A stretch of 64,000 bases of DNA from CAUPWF01 sp963515125 (GTDB lineage: Bacteria > Bacillota > Clostridia > Lachnospirales > Lachnospiraceae), in the NCBI GenBank assembly GCA_052116865.1, contig JBQKKG010000012.1:29668-93667 (forward strand). Direction: 5' to 3'. Shown here piece by piece: positions 18,314 to 26,760 of this stretch (position 1 is its first letter; each line of letters begins with the position of its first letter). A program made the position numbers and the translations under genes. The notes below the pieces were generated by a model, which saw only the letters and a program-made list of their open reading frames with translations, did no database searches and was not told the origin of the DNA.

Positions 18314-19075
18314 TTACTTGATTAGTGATTCTACTTCTAGAACAAAATCAGTATAATCTTGCGCAGGATTGCAGGTAGGGGAATATTCATAGATACTTTC
18401 TCCATGTGCAGGAGCTTCCGCAACTGAAACACTAGCACGTATTTTCGTATCAAAGACGATAGTACCAATCTGAGTTGCAATATTAACAGCCATTTCAGTT
18501 ACTTCTTGTGTTAAGATTGTACGTTTATTAAATTTGGTTAGTAGAATCCCAAGTACATTTAAATTAGGGTTAAAGGTTGCTTTTACAGAGTCAATCGTTT
18601 CTTTCAGTTGAGAAAGTCCTAAAAGGCTCAAGATCTCAGGGACCATTGGTATAATGAGATAATTTGCCACCGTGTAAGCATTGACGGTTAATATATTTAA
18701 TGCTGGCGGGGTGTCGATTATGATATAATCATAGGAATCCAATATAGGTACTAATGCTTTTTTTAACAAATATTCACGACCAGATCCTGTGAATTCTAAT
18801 TCTGCACTACTCAATAGTATATTTGAAGTGATGACGTCACAATATGGCGTTGTTTGGATTGCATTTTGAATTGGAGTTGTCCCCTTGAGCACATCTAAAA
18901 TGGTACTACAATTGTCAATTTCTAGTCCTAGACTAAAGCCAAGACTGCCTTGTGGATCCAAATCTATTGCAAGCACTTTTTTGTGGTGCATAGCAAGTCC
19001 AGTTGCAAGAGCGCTTGAAGTAGTCGTCTTACCTACGCCACCTTTTTGATTCGTAAGTCCAATAATGATTGCCAC
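18314..19075 (-). CDS. ParA/Soj-type ATPase
   Basis: 253 residues. The deviant Walker A motif NQKGGVGKTTTS, switch I DLDPQGSLGFSLG and Walker B DYIIIDTPPALN are those of ParA/Soj proteins. Conserved FDTKIRASVSVAEAP lies near the C-terminus. Such ATPases position DNA or protein cargoes by cycling on the nucleoid. The GTG at 19075 is the probable start because AAGGAGG lies 7 bases upstream; an in-frame ATG at 19105 has none. No ParB gene or parS-like cluster is visible; the second gene encodes a ComFB-domain protein instead. It sits beside fliD and a flagellar locus lacking flhF and flhG at the usual place, so a role in placing flagella or chemoreceptors is conceivable. Confidence 0.9.
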   Translation of the reverse strand: MAIIIGLTNQKGGVGKTTTSSALATGLAMHHKKVLAIDLDPQGSLGFSLGLEIDNCSTILDVLKGTTPIQNAIQTTPYCDVITSNILLSSAELEFTGSGREYLLKKALVPILDSYDYIIIDTPPALNILTVNAYTVANYLIIPMVPEILSLLGLSQLKETIDSVKATFNPNLNVLGILLTKFNKRTILTQEVTEMAVNIATQIGTIVFDTKIRASVSVAEAPAHGESIYEYSPTCNPAQDYTDFVLEVESLIK

Positions 19076-19112
19076 AATAAATCCTCCTTTGTAATTAAAA
19101 ATCATTTAAACA

Positions 19113-19140
19113 TTATTTAAAGTATACTATAGGTCGATAA
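19113..19140 (+). promoter_or_regulatory. Possible sigma-28-type promoter for fliD
   Basis: GTCGATAA at 19133-19140 is close to the sigma-28 -10 GCCGATAT. A TTAT stands 16 bases before it at 19113-19116; the classical TAAA is not at the right spacing. Position (about 70 bases before fliD) and gene class fit a late flagellar promoter. Confidence 0.4.
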
Positions 19141-19210
19141 ATAAGTATAGCAAAAAATCATGGAACTTGAGGAAAGAACCTATAAAATAGATGAAAAGAG
19201 GAGTGTTTTT

Positions 19211-21622
19211 ATGGCAAGTATAACAGGTACAAGGAGTAGTACAAGTGCATCTAGCATCAGAGGATACAGTGGATTAGCAAGTGGGTTAGACCGTGATTCC
19301 TTAATAGAATCTATGACTCTTGGAACGAAAACAAAAATAGCGAATCAAAAGAAAAGTAAACAATTACTACAATGGAAACAAGATGCATATCGCTCTATTA
19401 GTTCTAAGATGATTGCATTTGGGAACAAATACACATCATATTCGTCTAGTACAAATTTACTGAGTCCAAGTTTCTTCTCACGGACAAGTATTACAGCCAG
19501 TGGTGCAAATAGTAAATATGTGGATGTTACCGGAGCAATTAATGGCAGTAGTTCAGTTTCAATTTTAGGAGTGAAACAGTTAGCTTCAGATGCAAGTGTA
19601 ACCTCTAAGACAGTGGTATCTGATCAAAAGGTAACGTCAGGAGAAATTAGTACGGATATTACAGCGACACAGACAGTCAGCAATATAGAAGGGCAATCTA
19701 TTGGTTTGAAATATGGAAATACAACGGTGCGCTTAGCATTATTGAGTGGCACTTCAAGCGATGGATTTACCTACGATTACAGCACCATGGATAAGGCAAT
19801 CGCATCGATCAATAAATCAATGGAAAGCGTGGAAATATCTGGAAATAAGAAGTTATCCGATGTTTTAAAAGTAGAAGCAAATGGAAGTGCGGGCATTTCT
19901 TTTGTATCGAAGGATACTGCTGGCAATACCTTGGCACTTACAGGTGGCAGTGGGAATGTGTTGCAGCATCTTGGAATACTTAATGAAGGGGAGACTATAG
20001 GAACGCTTGATTCTTCTAGGACAGAGATTACGAGCGATGGATTAAAGAGTGTGAAAGATGCAGTCTTAACTCATCAAGAAACATTTGCTGAGCGTATTGC
20101 AGGAAAGACCATTGCATTTTCCTATAATGGTACAATTGCTAAGATACAGCTTCCAGAGGCAGACAAAATCACGAGTTTAGATGATGTGGTAAATAGTTTA
20201 CAAAAAAGCTTAGATAGTGTGTTTGGAACTGGGAGAGTGAAAGTAGGGCTTGATGATAAAGGGAGTGGTATGTCATCGTTCACATTTAAAACTACACAAC
20301 CGAATGGAAGTGCAGACAGTTCTTCTGTATTTTCTGTGGCTTATGCAGACTATGGAGTATTAGGGAAGAATGGAGCTTTTGGAATGGTAGAAGGGGAATC
20401 CAATCGTTTAAATATGTCAGCATCTTTGTCTGAGGCCGGATTAAGTCGTTATTCTTCAAGTCTAGATCCAAGTGCAGATCTAGATCTTACGATTAATGGA
20501 GTGAAGTTAGAAGGATTAACAAATAGTAGTACATTAAAAGAAATTATGGATAAAATTAATAATACAGAAGGAGTAAATGTATCCGTTAGTTACTTAAGCA
20601 ATGCCGATAAGTTTGTTATTAAGTCAACGGAAGCTGGAGCCGGTGGTCAGGTGAAATTAGAGGGTGCAGGTGCAGCGTTACTTTTTGGAACGAAAGGCAC
20701 TGATTATGAAGTTACAAAAGGACAAGATGCTATTGTATCGGTACAATATGCAGGATCTGATGAGGTAATGGATGTTGTGCGAGGCTCAAATTCCTTTAAA
20801 TTGGATGGATTGAATATCAGTGTAAAGAGCGAGTTTGGATATGATAAAACCGAGAATCCTGATGGTTCTATCACTTATACTGAAAAAGCTGGAAACGAAA
20901 AAGTGGAATTTACAGCCAAGGTAGATAGTGACAAAGTGGTAAATGCAATTAAGGATATGGTAAAAGACTTTAATGAGATGCTTGCATTAGTAAATACTGA
21001 AGTATCTACAAAGCCAAATCGAAAATATCCGCCGCTTACCGATGAACAAAAAGAAGAGATGACGGATGAGCAGATTAAAACATGGGAAGAAAAGGCAAAA
21101 GCCGGTATGCTCTTTAATGATTCTACAATACGGGGAATCACAGATGATTTTAGATTCCTAATCTCAGTTGGGACAGAAGATAAATCTGTGCTAGAATCTA
21201 TAGGAATTAGCGTATCAACCTCATATAGTGATAATGGAAAGTTAGTAATAGACGAAACAAAATTAAAGGCTGCATTAGATTCAGATCCAGAGAAAGTAAT
21301 GGATGTATTTACCAGAGCTGCGGATGATACAACAGGTGATACTGGTGGTATTATGGCTAAAATGACTAAAACACTTGATAAGTATGCAAAAACAACGGGT
21401 GCCACCAAGGGAATACTAATTGAACGCGCAGGGTCTACTAGCGTTCCAACTAGCGTACTAAAAAATTCTATTCTTACACAAATGAATAGTATTGATAAAA
21501 CCATAGATCGTTTGCAAGACCAATTGACTACGGAGACAGATCGATACATCAAAAAGTTTACGAGCTTAGAGACATTGATATCACAGATGAATTCACAAAG
21601 CAGTTGGTTGTCATCAATATAA
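19211..21622 (+). CDS. fliD: Flagellar filament cap protein FliD (HAP2)
   Basis: 803 residues, longer than the common 450-550. The conserved N-terminal region with GLASGLDRDSLIESMT and the C-terminal coiled-coil segment ending ETDRYIKKFTSLETLISQMNSQSSWLS are present. The extra length is in the central variable region, with repeated beta-rich stretches likely exposed at the filament tip. FliD caps the growing filament and helps fold flagellin. The ATG at 19211 has AGAGGAG 8 bases before it; an earlier in-frame start at 19160 lacks a ribosome site. fliS and a fliT-like gene follow, so this is the filament assembly operon. Confidence 0.95.
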   Translation: MASITGTRSSTSASSIRGYSGLASGLDRDSLIESMTLGTKTKIANQKKSKQLLQWKQDAYRSISSKMIAFGNKYTSYSSSTNLLSPSFFSRTSITASGANSKYVDVTGAINGSSSVSILGVKQLASDASVTSKTVVSDQKVTSGEISTDITATQTVSNIEGQSIGLKYGNTTVRLALLSGTSSDGFTYDYSTMDKAIASINKSMESVEISGNKKLSDVLKVEANGSAGISFVSKDTAGNTLALTGGSGNVLQHLGILNEGETIGTLDSSRTEITSDGLKSVKDAVLTHQETFAERIAGKTIAFSYNGTIAKIQLPEADKITSLDDVVNSLQKSLDSVFGTGRVKVGLDDKGSGMSSFTFKTTQPNGSADSSSVFSVAYADYGVLGKNGAFGMVEGESNRLNMSASLSEAGLSRYSSSLDPSADLDLTINGVKLEGLTNSSTLKEIMDKINNTEGVNVSVSYLSNADKFVIKSTEAGAGGQVKLEGAGAALLFGTKGTDYEVTKGQDAIVSVQYAGSDEVMDVVRGSNSFKLDGLNISVKSEFGYDKTENPDGSITYTEKAGNEKVEFTAKVDSDKVVNAIKDMVKDFNEMLALVNTEVSTKPNRKYPPLTDEQKEEMTDEQIKTWEEKAKAGMLFNDSTIRGITDDFRFLISVGTEDKSVLESIGISVSTSYSDNGKLVIDETKLKAALDSDPEKVMDVFTRAADDTTGDTGGIMAKMTKTLDKYAKTTGATKGILIERAGSTSVPTSVLKNSILTQMNSIDKTIDRLQDQLTTETDRYIKKFTSLETLISQMNSQSSWLSSI

Positions 21623-21657
21623 TAATATAGTCGGAGAGATGAAAAGGGGAAAACTAG

Positions 21658-22029
21658 ATGTATACAAACGGTTATCAACAATACAAAGAACAATCCGTAA
21701 ATACAATGACCAAAGGGGAAATGTTGCTATTGCTTTACGACGAACTGGTAAAGCGTTTAGTACGTGCCCAGATGGCATTAAAACAAGAGAACTATGAAGT
21801 ATTTGAGCAATCAATAACAAGAGCTTGTGATATAGTAAGTTATTTAAAGCAGACATTGGATCGTTCTTACGCAATCAGTGAAGAATTAAGTAGAATGTAC
21901 GATTTTTTTATCTACGAATTATCAAGAATTAAGGCAAGACGAGATGAGAGCATTATTGAGGAATTGAAGCCCTTAGTAGAGGAGTTGAGGAATGCATTTC
22001 GTGAAGCAGGCAAAAGTGTACAGTATTAG
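21658..22029 (+). CDS. fliS: Flagellin-specific chaperone FliS
   Basis: 123 residues, usual size. The start MYTNGYQQYKEQSVNTMTKGEML matches the FliS N-terminus in spacing of the Tyr/Gln and the MTKGEMLLLLYDELVKRL helix. The remainder is a predicted four-helix bundle. FliS binds the C-terminus of flagellin in the cytoplasm and delivers it to the export gate; in Bacillus it also affects FliW release. It lies 35 bases after fliD, with a GGGG-type ribosome site. Confidence 0.95.
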   Translation: MYTNGYQQYKEQSVNTMTKGEMLLLLYDELVKRLVRAQMALKQENYEVFEQSITRACDIVSYLKQTLDRSYAISEELSRMYDFFIYELSRIKARRDESIIEELKPLVEELRNAFREAGKSVQY

Positions 22030-22040
22030 AAAGGAATTAT

Positions 22041-22439
22041 ATGCTAGAACAAGGGTTACTATTAGAGATTCTAAAGCAATTACAAAAGAAACATCAAGGA
22101 ATCAATGAATTTTATAATCTTTCAAAGAATTTAGGAGATGCACTTTCTCGGGATGACCGGGTGTCAGCACAGTTAATTATACAGATGCGACAAGAAGAGA
22201 TAATAAAGGTAGAAGAATACCAAAAAAACATAGCACTATTAATTAACAGTATGCCAGAACAAGAACGGTATAAAGTTGAAGATTTGATGGAACAATTGCA
22301 GACGCAAGAAGAAGATTTTGCGTGTCAAAAAATTGTTGAAATTAGTAAAAATATTAAAAGTGTAATAGAACGATGTATTGCTTTAGATAAAGGGATGAGT
22401 AAACGGATGGCTGGCGTGGATTCGTTTTATATAGGTTGA
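22041..22439 (+). CDS. Small helical flagellar protein, FliT/FlgN-like chaperone
   Basis: 132 residues, almost entirely alpha-helical with heptad-like spacing. I cannot match a clear FliT motif, but the place directly after fliS (11 bases), the size, and the C-terminal RMAGVDSFYIG tail resembling tails I recall from Firmicute FliT/FlgN-type proteins support a chaperone for FliD. The ribosome site AAGGA is short. A strong terminator follows. It might instead be a FlgN paralogue; a distinct flgN lies at 28304. Confidence 0.65.
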   Translation: MLEQGLLLEILKQLQKKHQGINEFYNLSKNLGDALSRDDRVSAQLIIQMRQEEIIKVEEYQKNIALLINSMPEQERYKVEDLMEQLQTQEEDFACQKIVEISKNIKSVIERCIALDKGMSKRMAGVDSFYIG

Positions 22440-22450
22440 CGAATAAAAGA

Positions 22451-22485
22451 AAGCCATGCATAATAGGGTTATGCATGGCTTTTTT
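22451..22485 (+). terminator. Intrinsic terminator of the fliD operon
   Basis: A perfect 13-bp stem (22451-22463 with 22469-22481), 5-base loop and T-run follow the fliT-like stop by 12 bases. Confidence 0.93.
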
Positions 22486-22526
22486 ACGTAACAGGAAGAA
22501 ATTAAGAGACGGACCGAGGAAGGGAA

Positions 22527-23252
22527 ATGGCAAAAATCATATTTGAAGATGTTACAAAGATATATCCCAATGGAAATATTGGTGTGGAAGGTATTTCTTT
22601 GGAAGTTATAAAAGGAGAATTTGTGTTTATTGTAGGAAAGAGTGGATCAGGGAAAAGCACACTTTTAAAATTGTTGACCACACAAGAGATTACAACCACG
22701 GGTGATATATTTTTAGATGATGATTCCATAATAAGTGTAAAATCCAAAGACATCCCATATATTCGACGTAAATTTGGAGTCATGGATCCCTCTGTGGGTT
22801 TGTTATCTGATAGAACGATATATGAAAATATAGAATTGGTAATGGTAGCAACAGAACATCCAAGAAAGATGATAGCTCCACAGGTGGACGAGGCATTGGA
22901 AATTGTTGGATTAAGAAAGAAAAAGTTGCGGTATCCAAATGAGTTATCAGGTGGTGAAATTGCAAGAGCATTACTGGCAAGGGCTATAGTCACAAAGCCA
23001 ACTATATTAGTGGCGGATGAGCCCACAGCAAATCTGGATCCAGACACATCTTGGGATTTAATGTGTCTATTAGAAGATATTAGACACCAAGGAATTACAA
23101 TTATTGTTGCAAGTCACGCAAAAGAGCTAGTATCTTTGATGAAAAAACGCGTAGTAACATTGGCTGCGGGAAGAATTGTGAGAGATGAAAGATATGGGCA
23201 ATATGATTCCGTGATGATGGAGCGGTATGAGAGATTATACAGAAGGAAGTAG
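22527..23252 (+). CDS. FtsE-like ABC ATPase without a visible permease partner
   Basis: 241 residues. Walker A GKSGSGKST, signature LSGGEIARALLARA, Walker B ILVADEPTANLD and the H-loop ASHAKE are present, and overall the sequence is closest to FtsE/LolD-type ATPases. The Q-loop is unusual: where FtsE has FQD, this protein reads DPS, so the Gln that senses Mg-ATP and couples to the permease is replaced by Pro. No ftsX-like gene adjoins. With only 41 bases after the preceding terminator it probably relies on read-through or a promoter I cannot see. It may be a soluble ATPase or partner a distant FtsX; its location suggests a cell-wall or flagellar role, unproven. Confidence 0.8.
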   Translation: MAKIIFEDVTKIYPNGNIGVEGISLEVIKGEFVFIVGKSGSGKSTLLKLLTTQEITTTGDIFLDDDSIISVKSKDIPYIRRKFGVMDPSVGLLSDRTIYENIELVMVATEHPRKMIAPQVDEALEIVGLRKKKLRYPNELSGGEIARALLARAIVTKPTILVADEPTANLDPDTSWDLMCLLEDIRHQGITIIVASHAKELVSLMKKRVVTLAAGRIVRDERYGQYDSVMMERYERLYRRK

Positions 23253-23280
23253 TGGATAAAGGTAGGTAAGGAGTAGTTGG

Positions 23281-24414
23281 ATGCAAGAATCAAAATACGA
23301 GGCAAGATACTTGTTAACTTTGTTGTCAGCCGTACTAAATGATAAGAAGGTTCCGGTTTCCGTAAGACATCTAGACTGGGAACATATTTTTAAACTGGCT
23401 GATTATCATAATGTGGCAAACGTGGCTCATTATGGAGTGTTAGGGTTATCGGGAACAATAGGTGATATATGGAAAAATCGTTTTTTTGAGAAATACCAAG
23501 AATCAGTCATTCGCCTAGAACGCATAGACATTACAATAGAAGTATTGAGGTGGCAACTCGAGAAGAGTAAGATTCATGCAGTATTTTTAAATGAACCATT
23601 GATAGGTCACTATTATATGCATCGAGAGATGTATTATGTAGATAAGATAGAAGTACTTGTTGAGCCAAGAAAAAAACGTCATATATCTAGTCTTATGGAA
23701 TCTATGGATTATAAAAGAAAAGAAGATAGAAAAAACTTTGGATTATTATTTCAAAAGGTTACTGGTGTCCCCGTTGTATTTTATGAAAAGCTGGACTTAC
23801 CGGATGCAAAAGGCTCGTCTTACTATAAATATCTAAAACATCGTCTGATTTTATCACAAGGTTGTCACTATATTCACGAATTTGATTTTGACGAATATTA
23901 TGTATATTTGATGAACAGAACAGTAACATCTTATGCTTGTGGTGATATTGATATTAGACAGATGATGGATTTATGGGTGTATTATACGTATTACCAAGAA
24001 GAGTTTGACTGGGCATATATTAATAAAATGCTAGGGAAAATGGAAATCAAAGAATTTGCGGATCGATTAATTGTGCTTACAGGAATATGGTTTGAAGGAC
24101 TGAACCATGATGAGATAGACATTTATGAAGCCTTAGAAGCTTATGTGTTAACAAAGGGATTAGAGGGCATCCGAGTAAGTGCAAAGCTTATAACATTATC
24201 AAAAGAAGTGGCTCGTTTTTATGAAGTAGATAAAAGGAAACAGAGTATTAAGGAACAATGGAAGTGGATGTTTCCAAAAAGGGAGTATATGGAAACTATT
24301 TATCCATGTTTAAGAAAAGTTCCATGCCTGATAGTATGTTGTTGGTTTGCAAGACTTGTGAGGGCGCTTATTCATTCATTAAAAAGAATAAGTAGAAAAA
24401 AAGAGAAGGAATAA
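23281..24414 (+). CDS. Nucleotidyltransferase-fold family protein, probably degenerate
   Basis: 377 residues. The overall layout and the C-terminal FPKREYMETIYPCLRKVPCLIVC followed by a basic tail resemble the uncharacterised nucleotidyltransferase family (NTP_transf_5). In that family a K-G-x..SDIDLLV segment gives the metal-binding Asp pair. Here the comparable region is HAVFLNEPLIGHYY..VDKIEVLV, lacking the Asp-x-Asp, so catalysis is doubtful. Cys/Trp-rich hydrophobic residues near the end (about 345-365) may bind the membrane. It lies 28 bases after the FtsE-like gene and probably forms a two-gene unit with it. Its job is unknown; a link to surface or flagellar glycosylation would be speculation. 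Confidence 0.6.
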   Translation: MQESKYEARYLLTLLSAVLNDKKVPVSVRHLDWEHIFKLADYHNVANVAHYGVLGLSGTIGDIWKNRFFEKYQESVIRLERIDITIEVLRWQLEKSKIHAVFLNEPLIGHYYMHREMYYVDKIEVLVEPRKKRHISSLMESMDYKRKEDRKNFGLLFQKVTGVPVVFYEKLDLPDAKGSSYYKYLKHRLILSQGCHYIHEFDFDEYYVYLMNRTVTSYACGDIDIRQMMDLWVYYTYYQEEFDWAYINKMLGKMEIKEFADRLIVLTGIWFEGLNHDEIDIYEALEAYVLTKGLEGIRVSAKLITLSKEVARFYEVDKRKQSIKEQWKWMFPKREYMETIYPCLRKVPCLIVCCWFARLVRALIHSLKRISRKKEKE

Positions 24415-24437
24415 GTGCTATTCGTTCTCTTTTTTTT
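24394..24437. terminator. Bidirectional terminator shared by two convergent genes
   Basis: An A-rich/T-rich stem with AAAGAGAA pairing TTCTCTTT and a loop of about 17 bases has T-runs on both sides. It overlaps the ends of the nucleotidyltransferase-like gene and of csrA, so it can end transcription of both the plus-strand pair and the minus-strand flagellar operon. Confidence 0.75.
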
Positions 24438-24654
24438 GAATGAAATTTTTTAAAGTAAGTAATGTGTCGCTTGTTGTTAATGCTGCTTCCTTATTTGCTT
24501 TTGCTGCCTCCACCAATTCACTTCTTAATATCTGTATCTCTTTAGGCGCTTCAATGGCAAGTTTTACGCCATCATTACCACAGTCAACAATACTAATCTC
24601 AATATGATTGTCTATAATAATAGATTCCCCTTTTTTTCGTTGCAATATTAGCAT
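24418..24654 (-). CDS. csrA: Carbon storage regulator / translational repressor CsrA
   Basis: 78 residues. MLILQRKKGESIIIDNHIEI and VKLAIEAPKEIQILRSEL are the beta1 and beta4-beta5 RNA-binding elements of CsrA, followed by an extended helical tail. CsrA dimers bind GGA motifs in mRNA leaders; in Bacillus it represses flagellin translation and is released by FliW. Here csrA overlaps the end of fliW by 7 bases, so the two are translationally coupled and made in fixed ratio. A flagellin leader with GGA sites lies at 37410-37451. Confidence 0.97.
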   Translation of the reverse strand: MLILQRKKGESIIIDNHIEISIVDCGNDGVKLAIEAPKEIQILRSELVEAAKANKEAALTTSDTLLTLKNFIQKKENE

Positions 24655-25100
24655 AGGCTATCCTCCCCAGAATGAAGCGCTGATAGAGTATGGCGGAACA
24701 TATAGCAATCGGATTCTAGAATCACCTGTTTCGCCTGTCTAGTCATAGCATTTACTATAATAGGACATTTGAGATTTACAGTGCTTTGAGCAGCATCTGA
24801 CTGAGTTGTACAGATAACGTAGTACGAAATATCATCCTCAGTTAGGGCGCCAATTGCAGCCATATCTTTATCGTTTAAGCAAGGGTTATAATTGTTTAAT
24901 AAGAGGAATGGGTTCATGATAATAAAAGCAAGATGTTCATCTTCGATGCTTTGCAAAGAGAGCATAGCATCGTTTCGGGAATCAAAAGCTATTGGTAAAA
25001 AGTCTGTCATGCGTTCGAATCCAAAAAGGCCGTCCGTAAAGTGTATCACGTCTTCTTTCGTGTAGATAATTGGGCCAAAATGTGTTGTATTAATCTCCAT
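24648..25100 (-). CDS. fliW: Flagellar assembly factor FliW, CsrA antagonist
   Basis: 150 residues, typical length. The start MEINTTHFGPIIYTKEDVIHFTDGLFGFE, with I.F..GL.GFE, and the conserved FIIMNPFLL and I..YVICT segments identify FliW. It binds either CsrA or flagellin, so that export of flagellin frees FliW to relieve CsrA repression. The 7-base overlap with csrA and 12-base spacing from the DUF6470 gene show operon membership. Confidence 0.96.
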   Translation of the reverse strand: MEINTTHFGPIIYTKEDVIHFTDGLFGFERMTDFLPIAFDSRNDAMLSLQSIEDEHLAFIIMNPFLLLNNYNPCLNDKDMAAIGALTEDDISYYVICTTQSDAAQSTVNLKCPIIVNAMTRQAKQVILESDCYMFRHTLSALHSGEDSLC

Positions 25101-25112
25101 GTAATTCCTCCG

Positions 25113-25718
25113 TTAAGCCTTCACATCAATATGGTTAAAGTTCTCTTCTGCACTTGGTGGCACATAAAGAGGGCCGCCAATATATTCAATAATTACCTCA
25201 GGTTTATTGGTAATACAAAGCTCAATATTTCCAGGAATGAACTCAAAGCGTCCATTTGAAACCTTTAGATCAAAATTCAAAGTATCCATTTGATATTCAA
25301 TCGTTAAATCTGGTGCAGTCCATTCGATGTTTGGCCCTACATTTGGAAGGAAAGCCAATTCAAACTCTCCGGTTGGCAATTGATTGCGCTGTGCATCAAT
25401 TTGTGCAAATACATTTTCCCCTAGCTTTGCATTGACCAATAAGTGCCCCTCCTTTGCATATTCTGCAGTTGCGGCATAGGCAATACTTCTCCCACGCTCA
25501 GCTGCTTGTTGGACACTTTGAATAGTTGTTGGACAAATAGAAGAACGTGCTTCGAAAGTATCCATATTTAATTTAATAGGTTGACTTTTGATTTTTAAAC
25601 CACCCTTATTTTTCGATATTTCAACTTGGGTAGATCCTTGTGTATACTCAAGGCTTGCATTTGTAATCTTTAGTTCATAGTCTACTGGTATTGTTTTAAT
25701 ACTCAATAATGGTTCCAT
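25113..25718 (-). CDS. DUF6470-family protein of the flagellar operon
   Basis: 201 residues. The N-terminal PLLSIKTIPVDYELKITNASLEY and the Pro-rich C-terminal IGGPLYVPPSAE are hallmarks I recall of DUF6470 proteins, which in Firmicutes (as YviE) lie between flgL and fliW. No signal peptide or membrane segment is seen. Predicted mostly beta structure with a central helix (SVQQAAERGRSIAYAATAEYAKEG). Its biochemical role is not established; conserved context suggests late filament assembly or its regulation. Confidence 0.85.
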   Translation of the reverse strand: MEPLLSIKTIPVDYELKITNASLEYTQGSTQVEISKNKGGLKIKSQPIKLNMDTFEARSSICPTTIQSVQQAAERGRSIAYAATAEYAKEGHLLVNAKLGENVFAQIDAQRNQLPTGEFELAFLPNVGPNIEWTAPDLTIEYQMDTLNFDLKVSNGRFEFIPGNIELCITNKPEVIIEYIGGPLYVPPSAEENFNHIDVKA

Positions 25719-25740
25719 TGTATCAATCCTCTCTTTTCAT

Positions 25741-26742
25741 CTACTTCATAAAATCAATAAAGGATGGAGAAAGAATGCTGGTTCCTACACGAAGTGCAGC
25801 ATTATAAGCATATTGTGCCCAAGAATAATTAGTAATAGCATCAGTAAGATCGATTCTTTCTACATTCTTAATTTGCGCATTTAAGGCAATAGAGTTATCT
25901 TCCAAACGATTAAGTGTGCTGGTTAAGAAATTAGTTTGTGTTCCTAAGGTTGCTTGTACGTTTAGCAGATTATCAAATCCTTTTTCAAAAGTTTTGACCA
26001 TGGTTTCAAGCTTAGAAGAGTCAAAGATGTCGGCTTCTAGAACTTCAGCCATCTGGCCTGCTAGTAACACTAGATTTTTACTATTTCCACTGTCATCTTT
26101 TCCAAATCCAACAAGATTGATTCCAGGTAGTGCAGTATTAAAAGCACTGGAATCTATGATACCACCAGTCGTATCAAAGGATAGTCCAAAGCCTAAATCT
26201 ACATATATTTTTTCAGTATCATATCCAGCAGCTTTTAATGCAGCAGTATCATTGACATCAATGCCACGATATGTGAGTGACTTACCGTCATCGCTTAAGG
26301 CAAACGGAACGCTATCACCGCCACCTCCTGCAAATATAAATTCATCCTCGTAGGTTGCATTCAAGCTTAATACAACGGATTGTTGAAAACTGCGAAGTGT
26401 GGTAGCAAAGACTTTACGCTCAGAGGCTCCATTGGTTCCATTTAAGGCTTCCAAACTATAGCTTTTTGTAACTGTTTTACTTAAAGTTGCAATTTGTGAT
26501 ACTGCGGCTTCTTGTGAATCTTGTCTTGATTGTACATCTTTTACCATAGAAATATAGTCATCATTCTTTTGATATTTTCGGTAAAGTTGGGAGGCGCGTG
26601 CAGCAGAGGATGGATCTTCGGCCACGCTTGTATATTTTCGTCCATCGGTAAGCACTTGCATGCGTGCACTCTCAAGATTAGAAGCGGACTGTGAAAGGCT
26701 TGATTGATAATTGCGCATCATTGCGCTTGTAGTTACTCTCAT
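25741..26742 (-). CDS. flgL: Flagellar hook-filament junction protein FlgL (HAP3)
   Basis: 333 residues. The flagellin-like N-terminal helix MRVTTSAMMRNYQSSLSQSA and C-terminal region with ITNYSWAQYAYNAALRVGTSILSPSFIDFM are the FlgL ends that assemble at the hook-filament junction. The middle is variable. AAGGAGG precedes the start, and the gene lies 18 bases after flgK in the minus-strand operon. Confidence 0.95.
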   Translation of the reverse strand: MRVTTSAMMRNYQSSLSQSASNLESARMQVLTDGRKYTSVAEDPSSAARASQLYRKYQKNDDYISMVKDVQSRQDSQEAAVSQIATLSKTVTKSYSLEALNGTNGASERKVFATTLRSFQQSVVLSLNATYEDEFIFAGGGGDSVPFALSDDGKSLTYRGIDVNDTAALKAAGYDTEKIYVDLGFGLSFDTTGGIIDSSAFNTALPGINLVGFGKDDSGNSKNLVLLAGQMAEVLEADIFDSSKLETMVKTFEKGFDNLLNVQATLGTQTNFLTSTLNRLEDNSIALNAQIKNVERIDLTDAITNYSWAQYAYNAALRVGTSILSPSFIDFMK

Positions 26743-26760
26743 AATGTATTCCCCTCCTTA

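Noticed and set aside
20875..21693. Long minus-strand open frame (272 codons) opposite fliD
   Set aside because: Low-complexity Ser/Val-rich translation, no ribosome site, and fully opposite a well-conserved gene; typical antisense shadow.
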